Positions 26,301 through 36,425 of a stretch of 64,000 nucleotides of DNA are shown in pieces (position 1 is the stretch's first letter; every line of letters begins with the position of its first letter). The position numbers and the translations under genes are program-made. This stretch comes from Amborella trichopoda. Taxonomy: Eukaryota > Streptophyta > Magnoliopsida > Amborellales > Amborellaceae. The notes beneath the pieces are model-generated. The model made no database searches. It was given only the letters and a program-made list of their open reading frames with translations, and was not told the origin of the DNA. The stretch covers positions 6,022,763-6,086,762 of the forward strand of contig NW_006499436.1 in NCBI RefSeq assembly GCF_000471905.2, written 5' to 3'.

Positions 26301-28104
26301 AGTAAGGGAAACAAAGAAACTTAACGCACTTAAAGAAAATAAATTCGTCACTAATTTTTCCAGCAGGCTTTCAACCGTAACTTGATGCATGAAATGTTTT
26401 AGGAAAAGCCCATGCAGCTTGGAGTCATATAGATCTTGAAGAGATTTTCAATTTAAGCTTTGGATCCCCCAACAGACATCAAGGTAAAAGGTCACGCCTC
26501 TTCAAGACCTGAATGCATCACTTTATTTATCTAAGAAATGATGGTATTGGTTCATTGTAATTTGGGTTTTGTGTTATGTTGTTTTACTTTTTCTAGTTAA
26601 GCAAGTCCATCTGTTAACACAAATCTAGGCGACACAAACTACAGGAGGTATCAATCCCTTGGACAAGATGTGCCCAAAACCTAGAGAGAGAAACACAACA
26701 CACGTGCGGAATTAGTGCAGCAGATGTCCTTGAACTAGAGAAATAACAATGAGTATGGCTTGGGTTCAACTCCCACCTTGCCTAAAGATTCCTCACTTGT
26801 GGCTTGAGCATCTGGACTGCAGCGCATTGGATACGAGTTAATATCCCATGTTAGTGATGAACCATAGTATGACTATCTATCTGTTAGTTTCATTACTAGT
26901 TTTTGGCATATTAAATATTTAAAGTTCCTCGTACAAACTTTATTGTTATCCATTGAAAATATACATGTGGGTTCCTCTCGCAGAGCTCTATCGGAGAGCA
27001 CTAGTTGTAACCTTACATACACACATTCATGCACACATGCTCAAAGTAAGAATGATCAGGTGGGAGGGTCCTCTCACTGATTATTATGGAAGTCCATCCT
27101 GATGATGTGCGAGATCCAGCGTAGATGTAACTCCCACAATGACCAGTGAAAGGGCCTTCCAACTTGATCAGGTGCACGCACACACACATGAAAAATAATT
27201 GTATACTTTTCTTGATGTAGCACGCTAACAATATGCTGTGTATTGTCTCCACTGTCCATGCCCAACAACACTCAAGCTGAAGGATGGGTCATAAACAGAG
27301 TCTGTTATTGAGTAATGACTTGGAGATGATATGCGGCATATTGTTATTGTGCTACATATATAGCCATGTGTGTTTGTGTATATAAGAAATCCTGCAATTC
27401 TTGCTTGTGTACTGTCATTGTGCTTTTGGGTTCAAATTTCTAGTCCTTGTACTTTGTTGCAGGTGAGTATTCTCGCGAAAGCCAATCTGATATTCCTCTT
27501 CTTTCTTCTTCGGAAGCTCGTCTTGCCCTTCTATTCATTCATGCTCTTCTGCATCATCCTCCCTTTGACCATGTTCGTGCCTGAGGCCCAACTACCCACC
27601 TGGGTCGTGTGCTATGTGCCTGGTGTCATGTCCATCTTGAATATCCTTCCATCACCGAGGTCTTTCCCATTCATTGTTCCGTACCTCCTTTTCGAGAACA
27701 CAATGTCTGTTACCAAGTTCAATGCCATGATATCAGGATTATTCAAATTTACAAGCTCATATGAATGGGTAGTTACAAAGAAACTAGGAAGATCTTCTGA
27801 AGCCGACTTAGTTGCCTTTATGGAAAAGGAATCATCTGTTCCACAGGAAAGCACGAGCCTTCTTCATAGGGCTTCTTCAGAATCGGGTCTTGATGAGTTG
27901 AACAGATTGGAGAAGAAGAAGAAAACGGGGAAAAGTAGGAGTAATCGCCTGTATCGGAAAGAGCTTGCCCTTGCCTTCATTCTATTAGCTGCTGCTGCTA
28001 GGAGCTTGTTATCTGCTCAGGGGATTCACTTCTATTTCTTGTTGTTTCAAGGGGTCACTTTCCTTGTTGTAGGTCTTGATTTAATAGGAGAGCAGGTAAG
28101 TTAA
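15057..28104 (+). CDS. CSLC12: Cellulose-synthase-like C (xyloglucan glucan synthase), five exons
   Basis: Exons are 15057-15740, 18800-19108, 19924-20214, 20367-20480 and 27463-28104. All introns are GT-AG and phase 0, and the product is 679 aa, normal for CSLC proteins. The family is a Golgi-membrane GT2 enzyme that builds the beta-1,4-glucan backbone of xyloglucan from UDP-glucose. GT2 signatures are all present: VLDDSDD (residues 251-257), FDADF (312-316), TVEDMD (404-409) and QQYRW (443-447). The last reads QQHRW in most relatives I recall; Y fits the QxxRW pattern. The N-terminus ([15 protein letters not shown]) and the C-terminus ([26 protein letters not shown]) look closest to CSLC12. 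The ATG at 15057 is chosen because it opens with the family's MAPP. Introns 1 and 4 are swollen by LINEs and a MITE. No exon is missing or shifted; the 154-base N run lies wholly in intron 1. Confidence 0.95.
15754..15907. other. Assembly gap (154 N)
   Basis: A run of 154 N lies in intron 1, 13 bases after the exon 1 donor. It removes no coding sequence. Open frames crossing it are meaningless. Confidence 0.99.
16670..17076 (+). mobile_element. RTE-type LINE, 5'-truncated, 17-bp target duplication
   Basis: The translation shows the C-terminal end of an RTE-clade reverse transcriptase: [38 protein letters not shown], then [15 protein letters not shown]. It ends in a GATGATGGTGATGATGA tail as RTE elements do. 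The 17-mer actagagtgatagggat flanks it at 16653-16669 and 17077-17093 without mismatch. In-frame stops show it is inactive. It lies in CSLC intron 1, in gene orientation. Confidence 0.9.
17960..18716. mobile_element. MITE with long inverted repeats, perfect 9-bp target duplication (757 bp)
   Basis: The left end GGAAAAATGACCTCTACC and right end GGGAAAGTGACCTCTACC (reverse complement) begin inverted repeats of about 150 bp. The inner parts include CCCCTCAAGTTTAAAA and CCCCCTAATTATG on both arms. The 9-mer tataaataa flanks it at 17951-17959 and 18717-18725 without mismatch. An (ATA/ATT)n block fills 18179-18265. No coding capacity. It lies in CSLC intron 1. Confidence 0.85.
18800..20480 (+). CDS. 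CSLC12: CSLC12-like exons 2-4: GT2 catalytic core
   Basis: Exons 18800-19108, 19924-20214 and 20367-20480 encode residues 229-466, the cytosolic catalytic loop. UDP-glucose binding and catalysis fall on D253/D254, D313/D315, E406/D407 and Q443-W447 by analogy with the family. Phases are 0 throughout. Intron 3 (20215-20366) is only 152 bp and carries a long CT run ahead of its acceptor. Confidence 0.92.
20304..20340 (+). repeat. (TC)n microsatellite in CSLC intron 3
   Basis: A nearly pure TC run of about 36 bases lies just upstream of the exon 4 acceptor (AG at 20365-20366) within a 152-bp intron. It may serve as part of the polypyrimidine tract. Confidence 0.9.
20481..24086. other. Left part of CSLC intron 4, no gene found
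   Basis: Open frames such as 20773-21255 carry no domain I recognise. The region holds a GATCC/ATCCC-rich simple stretch at 21758-21812, imperfect repeats of CATGTTTCATCCAA near 23225-23320, and a GC-rich block at about 23500-23640 (GCCGCCTCCCGCCC, CACCGCCTAGGCACC) of a type often seen in dispersed plant repeats. The intron is much longer than its neighbours, which suggests growth by insertion. Confidence 0.5.
24102..25175 (-). mobile_element. L1-type LINE 3' fragment, 15-bp target duplication (1074 bp)
   Basis: On the minus strand a zf-RVT segment reads [18 protein letters not shown] and [15 protein letters not shown] (25150-25040). A linker (MLEFSKV, near 24885) comes next. An RNase H-like domain follows with [19 protein letters not shown] and [14 protein letters not shown] (24690-24590), then [18 protein letters not shown] (near 24500). 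An A-rich 3' tail lies at about 24102-24115. The 15-mer tttttggctatgttt flanks it at 24087-24101 and 25176-25190 exactly. The frame is broken, and the copy is 5'-truncated and inactive. It sits antisense in CSLC intron 4. Confidence 0.9.
25191..27462. other. Right part of CSLC intron 4, no gene found
   Basis: No coding region or repeat boundary could be supported. Short open frames (for example 25688-25960) resemble no family I know. The intron ends in TTGTTGCAG at 27462. Confidence 0.5.
27463..28104 (+). CDS. CSLC12: CSLC12-like exon 5: C-terminal membrane region
   Basis: Encodes residues 467-679. It starts with [18 protein letters not shown], where relatives usually have a KIS-WKKANLI type sequence. 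Several membrane-spanning segments follow ([29 protein letters not shown]), then the [13 protein letters not shown] loop and two final hydrophobic segments ending [10 protein letters not shown] and TAA. The exon's first bases, GTGAGT, resemble a splice donor. Confidence 0.92.
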   Translation: MSILAKANLIFLFFLLRKLVLPFYSFMLFCIILPLTMFVPEAQLPTWVVCYVPGVMSILNILPSPRSFPFIVPYLLFENTMSVTKFNAMISGLFKFTSSYEWVVTKKLGRSSEADLVAFMEKESSVPQESTSLLHRASSESGLDELNRLEKKKKTGKSRSNRLYRKELALAFILLAAAARSLLSAQGIHFYFLLFQGVTFLVVGLDLIGEQVS

Positions 28105-29406
28105 GGAGTTGAAATATCATCCACTGAAGGGTTGGAATTTTTGGGTTGCCTTACTTGAGGGGCATTTCAGTGTGGTTTGAACAATTTGGGCTAAAACAGT
28201 GCCCAAATAATCGGACCCTTCACTTGCATTTTGAGCAATTCAGTGCTCAAATAATTGAGAGCCATTGCCCTCTAGTTCATATTTATCTTCAATTCGTCTC
28301 CATATTTATACTGGTGCATAATTTTGAGGTTAGATGCCAGCAACTTCAATTTCTAAAAGCTCTCAACAGCCCACTTTGTGATGTTGAAGCTAATTCTGGC
28401 TGAAGGTTCATTTGTGGACATTCTGGGCTAATCTGCATATACGAAAGCTTGTTCCACTTAGGTGACTTGTAATTGCCTTGAAATTGTGGAAATCCATGAA
28501 AACAGATAGTAAGCCATGGTTTTTGTGGGAAAAGTTGTACATTGGTTGTAATACGAAAGAAGGCGACGCCAAATTCTTTTGATGTATAATATGTTGTAGT
28601 TATGAAGATTGATTTCTTTTATGAAGCATGGGTTTTCATTTGTTTGGTTACTCACGTTTTGAGCCTTTTGATAGTTTAGGATCCACTAAGTTCAGTTTAT
28701 GGACTGTTTGTTGGATTATTTTTACTTCAAAGAGAACAAGGGAATATTTATGTCGCTGTGAAGTTTGTGAGTGAAGTTCATTTCTGCAAATTTCTGCGGC
28801 CCAGATTCACATACCTGATCATGCAACAAATTTGATTTTACTTTTAACCAATTGTCACCCAGAGTTTGAAATTTCAAAAATTTCATGGGTGAAACTGGAA
28901 CCCTGGCTGGAATTCATAATTTCAGATTTTTCAAACCTTGTTCTCTCGATTGAATTTGCTACGATTTAACAAATAAGAGAATGATGTTACTCAAAAATCA
29001 ATCTGAAATCGCCACAAGATATCTTGCTCAATACTTTGGCAGATTTCAGGTGTAAATTTTCGCTAACATGGACGGGCTTGGCTAATTTATGTTGTGCAAT
29101 AGGAGTTGAATTCGTTGAAGTACAACTTCAACAAACCAGTGCTCAAAGCTCAGCCAGGTGGGGCAGATCGTGCCAAATCGCTGGATTGGGGATGCGGATC
29201 TGGTCTGGATAAGTCGGAATTAGTGATCTAGTCGGGTGGGGCAGTTCGTTTACCCTTACATGCAACGATTATGTGCCTGTCTTTTTTGTTTTTTATCAGC
29301 CTCACCCAATTTTGGACAATGCCCTAGACTCAGAAATGGATTTATAACAACTTTCTCTCCTATGGTCGTCATGTTTTTTTTGTACAAATTACACCCAATT
29401 TCAAAT
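28105..29406. other. 3' flank of the CSLC12-like gene
   Basis: Presumably holds the 3' untranslated region. No canonical AATAAA was seen close to the stop; TGTA-rich stretches near 28580-28600 could serve as plant polyadenylation signals. No further gene is visible. Confidence 0.4.
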
Positions 29407-29795
29407 GGGTGCGGTTTGTAAAGAGCCTAGGCTCTAAACAATCAAATTAGAGCCTACTTTCAAATAGTATCGAGAAATGTTGTTTCAATACGGGAAATCT
29501 TTGTGATTGTCTTAAAATATATTTCATCTTTATTTATAAAGATTAAAGCTCTAAATATAGTGTAGATCAATTGATCTGTGCAAACTTAAAAATTGACGGT
29601 CCAAAAATTTGTTACAAAATACACTATTTCTAAAATTTAAAACCTATTTTTTATCTCATGTCCATGCATCTTGATGTCGAGATGATCAATTTAAGGATAT
29701 TTAGGCATCAAAACGACATCTTCTAATGAAATTTTTTATGGTAGGCTCTAATTTGATTGTTTAGAGCCTCGGCGGTTCTATACAAACTTTTCCCA
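29407..29795. mobile_element. MITE, GAGCC-end subtype, 9-bp target duplication (389 bp)
   Basis: The left end is GGGTGCGGTTTGTAAAGAGC and the right end, in reverse complement, GGGAAAAGTTTGTATAGAAC. Both continue into GGCTCTAAACAATCAAATTA. Flanking 9-mers atttcaaat (29398-29406) and attttaaat (29796-29804) differ at one base. The interior shares AAATTGACGGTCCAAAAATT and TCATGTCCATGCATCTTGAT with sister copies. Confidence 0.85.
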
Positions 29796-29804
29796 TTTTA
29801 AATA

Positions 29805-30378
29805 TGATAACAAGGGGTGACTATGATTACTTTGTACCATAGGCAAACTATCTTATTGTATACTACACCAGTTATAACCATTTGAATGTTCAACCATTAT
29901 ACTAAGTTCATGAGCAATCAAAAACGTTCTTGGAATTATCAAATACATTGATTGAAAATACTAGAAAGTCACTAATTTAAGAGCTCATATAGTATTATTC
30001 ATATGGTTCATCATTTGACCATGAGGTTATCACCATCCATTCAATGCTTGCATGGTGACCAGTGGTTCTGACCATACAATTCAGTCCTACTTTTCCTCCA
30101 ACAAATTGATTGGACATGATAAACTTCATGGTTGTTGCCATGAGCATATGGAATATAAACTTCTTCTTTATTTTAAAATGGGCCAGTACAATATAATCGC
30201 ATGAATTTGATAACAGCGTGACCATAAATGGGTTGGATGATGATTGTGCGAGTTGTCCTACCAAACATGTCGTTGATTCATTTGTGTCGTTGAATCAAAA
30301 CGACATCTTCAAGTGTAGGATATTGGCCAACCCATGAATGAAGTAAAGCATTAATCGCTCCCCCACCCAAAACAAAAA
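29805..30378. other. Gene-free intergenic stretch
   Basis: AT-rich; no gene, tandem repeat or defined element recognised. The antisense open frame at 29995-30264 resembles no family I know. Confidence 0.4.
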
Positions 30379-30865
30379 GGGAAAGCTTTACATATGATTC
30401 TATCCTCATATAAAGTATATGTGACCCCGTACTCTAAACAGTCGAATCTGAGTAGATGGTTGGATGGCTTGAGTCACAATGTCACAAGTTGATCTGACTA
30501 ATCAGTGTTTTATTTTTAATTTCTATTCTACAAATCATTTTGTAGCAAAATTTGGAGCATGCATACAACTGACTGGGGGCACACATGAGAAAATAATAAA
30601 AATATATTTCTTTTGATGAAAAATTATATAAATACCATGAAACTTTTGGGGGTATTTTGGTTATTCATTTTTATTTTTATTTTAAAATTTTGCTAGGTGC
30701 ACTCCAAATTTCACTAAAAAAATGCTTTGCAGAAAAATTTAAAAATCAAACAGTATTTGGTGTAACATTGTGACATTTTTGTCCATTCAAGTCGAACGGC
30801 TAAGAAGTAGGTTTGCATATAATTATATAATTATATGCAGGTGGAGTCATACACCAAGCTTTCCC
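30379..30865. mobile_element. MITE with GGGAAAGCTT ends (487 bp)
   Basis: The left end is GGGAAAGCTTTACATATGA and the right end, in reverse complement, GGGAAAGCTTGGTGTATGA. Flanking 9-mers aaacaaaaa (30370-30378) and aaaaaaaaa (30866-30874) fit a 9-bp target duplication, but low complexity weakens that reading. No coding region. Confidence 0.65.
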
Positions 30866-30938
30866 AAAAAAAAAGGAAAAAAAGTTGTAAAAGTTTTGAT
30901 GTCATTCATAAGTTACGTTTCTAGATAGTTAGCTTTTT

Positions 30939-31000
30939 GGGGGGGTGCGGGGTGGGGTGGGGTGGGGTGGGGTGGGGGGGGGGGGGCGGCGGGGCGGGGC
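30939..31000 (+). repeat. G-rich low-complexity tract, GGGGT repeats
   Basis: The G-strand run contains four or more successive GGGGT units followed by a long G run and CGGCGGGGCGGGGC. Its spacing fits G-quadruplex formation on the plus strand. Confidence 0.9.
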
Positions 31001-31790
31001 TAAACAAGGCTTCCTTATCATAGCCAAAATAATAAACAAAAGTGCCAAATGTCCAATTGTGGCTAATTACCCATTATTTATCTCAACCAGCACTAATCCT
31101 GGCCTAACCTCTAAAGAATAAACAATAAAAAAGGTGAAGTCCAAGATCCATATCTTGCATTGTTAGGGTCCATATGGAACCACCGCCCCTCGTGACTTTG
31201 AACAAAAATTTAATGGTGGAAAGTTGTTGAAGCTTTTGAAATGTCTCAACCATTTCTTTATATTTTTGTTGCGGATTTGAAACTTAGGTACAAAAGGGAT
31301 TCCCCCAATCATGATTCGTCATAGAGCCAGGCTTGCACCACTCTTTTTCTTTCCAAATTCCAGAATGCAAAAGGAAGATTCCTCCCCTTTCTTTGCGACA
31401 TTTCTACGCTACTTCTAATGACGTACTCATTGAAATTTTGTATTTTGTCATACTGCCCCAATTTGTAGTCCAAGTGTGCCCACTAGGCCACCCAACCCCT
31501 TGTTCCCTTAGGCCCGGCCCAGGCCCTGGCCCTATTACGGCCTAGTCTAGCCTGGCCAAAAAGAAATATGAAAAAATATATATAAAAAAGAAAAATAAGG
31601 AAAAAAGAGGATCATGCTAGACCAAACCGAGCCTGCACTGGCTTTAGCTTGACCCTCAAGACCCAGTTTGCGACCTAACCCACCTTAGTCTGAGACGGGC
31701 TGGCTGGATTGGGTTCGGCTGCTTAGTCCATTGCCAGCCCTAGTGACATGGAGCTCATCATTTTAGTGAGGCGCTGCTTTTTTATTTGGA
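31001..31790. other. Gene-free intergenic stretch
   Basis: No gene was recognised. A short C-rich block near 31500-31540 (CGGCCCAGGCCCTGGCCC) lies inside otherwise AT-rich sequence. Confidence 0.4.
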
Positions 31791-32157
31791 TGAAGGTTTT
31801 ATAGAGCTTGAGCTTAGGCTTTATGAAAACAAAATTAAGCCTCGCCTCGAATCTTCGTTCGGAAAGCACTTCCGACATTGAAAATCTTCATGATGGTTCT
31901 AAATTTAATTTCCAAAGCCAACAATAAAATTTGAAATTAAAAAATTTGTATAGATCTTGTGGATATGCAAGCATTTATTTTTAGAGCGAAATGGATAGTC
32001 TAGATGATTTATTTCAATATACATTGTTTGTAGAATTGAAAGTCCTAGTTTTTTTGCACAGCCGTAATGTTCAAATTGAGATGGTTTTTCAGTACTTGAA
32101 TTGCAATTTTTAAGACTTCATTTATTTTGATAGGGCTAAATTCCTATCAAACCATTT
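31791..32157. mobile_element. MITE-like element, GGCCTAGGC-end subtype
   Basis: Matches the copy at 10921: TAGGCTTTATGAAAACAAAA at the start, TTCGGAAAGCACTTCCGA inside, GAAATGGATAGTCTAGATGA, and TTTTGATAGGGCTAAA at the end. Ends are approximate. Confidence 0.6.
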
Positions 32158-32555
32158 CCTTTTCATTTTTTAGTCATTTTGTTTCATATTAATGTTTTTT
32201 TCAAAGGAGACAAAGGAATTGTTGATCTTGATCCACTTCTTATGGACTTGGACGTGCATGCCTGGTCAAACATTGATGTACTGCTATGGGTTTTGACAGC
32301 TGGAAACATAAAAAGGGTGCATTGCATTTGGATTGTACAACTTCCGTTCAAACGAGAATGGGGCCGGATTTATAGTGGTAGCACCACTTGTGTCCCAACT
32401 AAGGTCGAAGCTTTCATTCTCACCTGACACATTAAAAAAACTACTACCAATTTAAAAAACGGGCAGAGGCTCATCCTCCCCCATTGAATTACTCAAAAAA
32501 AAAAATACTTTCATTCAAACCAATTTTTTATTTTTCAAGGGGTTACATAAAAAAA

Positions 32556-32911
32556 AAAAGCTTATATAGAGCCGAGGCTCTAAACAATCAAATTAGAGCC
32601 CACCTCAAATATTTCACTAGATATCATCAAATTGATCATCTCGTCATCAAGATGCATGGACATGAGAAAAAAATAGATTTCAAGTTTTGGAAATAGTGCA
32701 TCTTGTAACTCATTTGTTTACCGTCAATTTTCAAGTTTTCATATATCTACTCGATTTACACTATTGTTTAAGCTTTAAATTTATAATAAAAGATGAAAAT
32801 GTATTTTAAGGCTGTGAAAAATATTTCCAGTATTGAAACCACACTTTTCAGCATTATTTGAAGCTGTATACGTTGATTGTTTAGAGCCTCGGCTCTATAC
32901 AAACCTCATCC
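32556..32911. mobile_element. MITE, GAGCC-end subtype
   Basis: The left end carries TATATAGAGCCGAGGCTCTA and the right end, in reverse complement, TGTATAGAGCCGAGGCTCTA, an almost perfect inverted match continuing into AACAATCAA. The interior has ATCAAGATGCATGGACATGA, the reverse complement of the interior of the 29407 copy. The outermost bases are unclear. Confidence 0.7.
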
Positions 32912-33186
32912 TTAGTTAACTATGCTTTTGAGAACCCCATGGTTGAAACGAAAAACACATGTTACTCGTTTATTATGATTTTTCATTCTCACAACATGTT
33001 TTCACAAACATACACATCAATTGAAATATTTTGGTCCCTGTTGAGAAATTGAGGGAGGGACAAAAAGCTTGGCACGCTTATTAATTGGATGGGCACGTAA
33101 CGGCATGAGAGAAAAGTGGGAGTTTTGGCATGAGAGAGATCTTCCCTATGGAATATACTGTCGATTTACTCCCTCGTGCAAGACTC

Positions 33187-33382
33187 CCAAAAATAGTGCA
33201 TCTTGCAACATATTGTCTAGACCGACCATTTTCAAGATTTTCTTATGTTTTTAGATTTATTTGATTTTAACCATTTTTGGAGTTTAAAATTATATAATTA
33301 GATATGAAAATAGATTTTCAGATAATCCTAATAATTTCTTAATTGGATTGTTTAAGGTTGCAACCTTTATAAAACCACACCC
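33187..33382. mobile_element. Right half of a MITE, GGTTGCAACC-end subtype
   Basis: From ATAGTGCATCTTGCAACATA to TTTAAGGTTGCAACCTTTAT and the terminal ACACCC. It corresponds to the right half of the copy at 45372; the left half is absent. Confidence 0.65.
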
Positions 33383-35176
33383 ATAAAAAAAATTCTAATT
33401 GTACCCCATAAGCACTTGAAAAAATAATGTCTTAATATTAATAGAAACCGTCCAATATTTAGATGTCGGGATTTAAATGTTAGAAAATTCAAATTTTAGT
33501 ATCATTTTTTTTTTAGAATAATCATCTAATGATTCTAAGATGGTTATCAAAACTTTAGATCGAAGAACTCCTCCCAAATAGGTCATCTGATCGAGGGAAT
33601 AAAAATAAACTATACTCCATAACACTTTACCAATTAAAAAAGAAGCATTCCTAAAAACCCATGGCCCACACATCTAATCCATCTTGAAGATGCATTGAGG
33701 GCATAAAACTATACAAATCCATCCATTTGACCTCTAAAGTTATGAAATGTATTTGGAGCCCGAAAAAGCCTCATGACTGCGGTCTTGATGTATGATCTGG
33801 ACCGTCCATTTTAAGATCTTGCCTAGGTCGTCCATATCAACATTTGATGGAACTTTGAGCATGCAGTTGTTATTGTTGGGCTATAATATCTAACAAACTT
33901 GGATTACTTTTCAAATTATGAGTGTGGATGAACATGGATTAAGATCTCATTAAATAGCTAACCAGTCCACATCTTATGCATTGGCACATGCAATAACAAA
34001 AATTACAAATACCATAATATTCAAATTATTTAACTAATGAAATTTGTAGCTAAAAGTAAAACTATAGTATTTCTTAATTTTAATAAAAAAATAGAAATGA
34101 GGGACTGGATGTAAGTTCAGGAATTTATTGATCTTTGTTTATTACAACTCTACCCTGCTAAAATATGATAAAATAGGAGTTAGTAGGATTCCCTTCCTAA
34201 AATTCAAATAATATATTTTAAAATAACTATTTTTAATGAAAATTATATGTTCTAAAATGTTATCATATATTTGATGTTATAAACAGGATAATTCTTGAAA
34301 ATAGCTGAAAAACTTAAATCATTTTATCATGGTATAAATCACACACAGGTAAAATAAAATAATAAATTACAACAACTTATTTAAAAAATTGATTAGTTGC
34401 TTCAGAGCAACGGGGGACTGGTTGGACCGCCATTTGAAATCGCCCAATTTTTCTCTAAAAACACAAAATTCATACCCCCCAATTCGCCCATTCTTAATTT
34501 TTTTCCCTCGTTTATTATATATAAAAAAAAAATCATGAAATTAGTTTCAAAATTTTACTTTTTGAGCCCTCTTTCCTATCTCCGTATCATTTATTAATTA
34601 AAAAACTAAAATAAAAAAGGTTGAGCGAAACGGAAAGTCTTCAATTTCTCTGTCGTTGTTCCACCAAATTCTATCAAAATTTGTCCCAAAATATTCTTGC
34701 TATATTAATCTTCAACAGCCATCGTAAAAATTTTTGAATCAAAATTAAACTTTCTAAAATGAATTTGTTTTTCACCTTGTCTTATTTTCCTCTGTGTTTG
34801 CTCTATGTTCTCTCAATGAAGCATGATTTTGATTTTTTTATTTCAACGACTTTATAGTGTCTCAATCATTTTTCTGTATCTATAGCTCCAATTTGAAGAA
34901 ATCAAAAGATGAAAATTTGTTTTTCGAAAATTGTGTGCAAACTATAAGAAATATGTGATATTACCAAATAGTTTAAATTTTGGGTCATATTATATTGAGA
35001 TCATACTTTTCAAGGTTATTTATTTCCATTTTATTCCTCATTCGAGAGTGTAACTTCTGAACTAACTAAAACACCAAGAATTTGATGTATTTGTTTCATT
35101 TGAAACTCCGACATTCAAGTTGCGTGGAACATGTGTTCAAAAACTTCAAAAGTCCAACTTTCAAACGGTTAGGATA
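33383..35176. other. Gene-free AT-rich intergenic stretch
   Basis: No gene was recognised. A short segment near 33420-33560 resembles sequence near 9660-9900 and so is probably repeat-derived. Confidence 0.4.
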
Positions 35177-35582
35177 TGTTATGGATGATATACATCATTT
35201 TTATGTACCTATATAGGTACATATCTCTTGACAAGATTAAGATACATATATATATTTATGGATACATATCAGTATAGTATAGATACACATATTTATGGAT
35301 ACATATCAGTATAGTATAGATACATATCTCTTGACAAGATTAAGATATATCAGTATAGTATAGATACATATCTCTTGACAAGATTAAGATATATCAGTAT
35401 AGTATAGATACATATCTCTTGATAACACTAGGTAGTGTCTTAATCATTGTTATTTATCTTTTAACAGCTATTGGCCGTATATTTATACAGAGTTATCTAC
35501 AATATTCACAAATAATATTCCATGAAGCCATAAGGATAGGTCCAATTATACCAAAATACGGTTTCTAATATGGTATCAGAGC
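35177..35582 (+). mobile_element. Copia-like LTR with primer-binding site, fossil
   Basis: TGGTATCAGAGC at 35571-35582 is the usual Copia-type primer-binding site, complementary to the 3' end of initiator methionine tRNA. It directly follows TTTCTAATA, as it would at the end of a 5' LTR. I place the LTR start at a TGTTATGG near 35177, which is a guess. No second LTR and no gag-pol coding region was recognised, so this is an incomplete, old remnant. Confidence 0.55.
35215..35425 (+). repeat. Tandem repeat with 44-bp period inside the LTR-like region
   Basis: CAGTATAGTATAGATACATA begins at 35307, 35351 and 35395. An earlier, shorter variant of the same word (with an ATTTATGG spacer) precedes it. 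Confidence 0.85.
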
Positions 35583-35943
35583 TCTGGATAAGATTTGTTC
35601 CCAAAATTTCCCAAAATTCCAATCCATCAGTTCCTTACCAATAATTCCCCAATTTCGTTTGCAACCACTTAAGTTTTTCCCCAACATTTGCAACCACAGT
35701 CTCGTCAAAAGTTGCGTTTGCAACCACATAAGTTTCGTTTTGAAAAATTTTCTTTGAAAATTTGATTTGGATTTGCTTGCAAATCTCATCAAAGGTTAAT
35801 TTGCAAATAGAAAAGATTCTTTTGCAAATTTGTTTTGGATTTGCTTTGCAAATTTGCATAGCACAGTTGAGTTTTGAGAACACCTGTGTCGACCTTACAA
35901 ACTCTCGACCAGTTGTTGCCGAAAAAATTTTAGGCTAAGATTT

Positions 35944-36425
35944 ACGGCCAAAATTTGATGAGGAATAAGAAAAGCTTCGCCAGATAGCCACAGATCTCCT
36001 GGTTTTGGCCGGAAATCCAACTGGAATTCCATCTCCAATTATTAAAGTTGCATCCTTCTGTTATAAAACATGCCTTATATGGCAGGACCTGAAACGGTAC
36101 GGCCTAGCTGCTTCGTGCTTTGAAAGGGTGGTATCCGGAGAGTTTTCCGAAGATGAAGAGCAGGAGCTTCTCTTCGATCTCCAGATTGCGCGCTCTCCAA
36201 TTGTATGGACTCATCACATAAGCCTTTAGCCCTAACCTTCCTTGCTCGAGCTCAAAATCTCCTCTCTCAAAACCTGAACCCTAGCTCTAGCGGCCATTAC
36301 AAGCTTGCAAACCAGTTCTTCACAAGTCCCTTCTGTCCAAGGAGAACAAAACCAGTGGATCGATAGGATCTGAGCCATTGAAGTTCTTATCTGGCGGTCT
36401 TGATATATGCGAAGAGGGGAATGCT
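35944..36425 (+). pseudogene. ZIP4: ZIP4/SPO22-type meiotic gene, broken N-terminal fragment
   Basis: The translation shows KLRQIATDLLVLAGNP, GIPSPIIKVASFCYKT, LIWQDLKRYGLAASCFERV, LLFDLQIARS, NLLSQNLNP, HYKLANQF and LKFLSGGLDICEEGNAL, in that order. This matches from memory the N-terminal TPR-like part of plant ZIP4 (for example LAGDVSGVPSPAFKSASF and LIWHDLKKFDLASSCFERA). In the family the protein promotes class I meiotic crossovers. Here the stretch is interrupted by an in-frame stop and at least one frame change, and the remaining several hundred residues are not seen nearby. It starts about 360 bp after a Copia-type primer-binding site. It could be a captured or duplicated fragment. Identification rests on remembered similarity. 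Confidence 0.7.

Noticed and set aside
35571-35582. tRNA gene suggested by TGGTATCAGAGC
   Set aside because: Only the 12 bases complementary to a tRNA 3' end are present; there is no cloverleaf. It fits a retroelement primer site.
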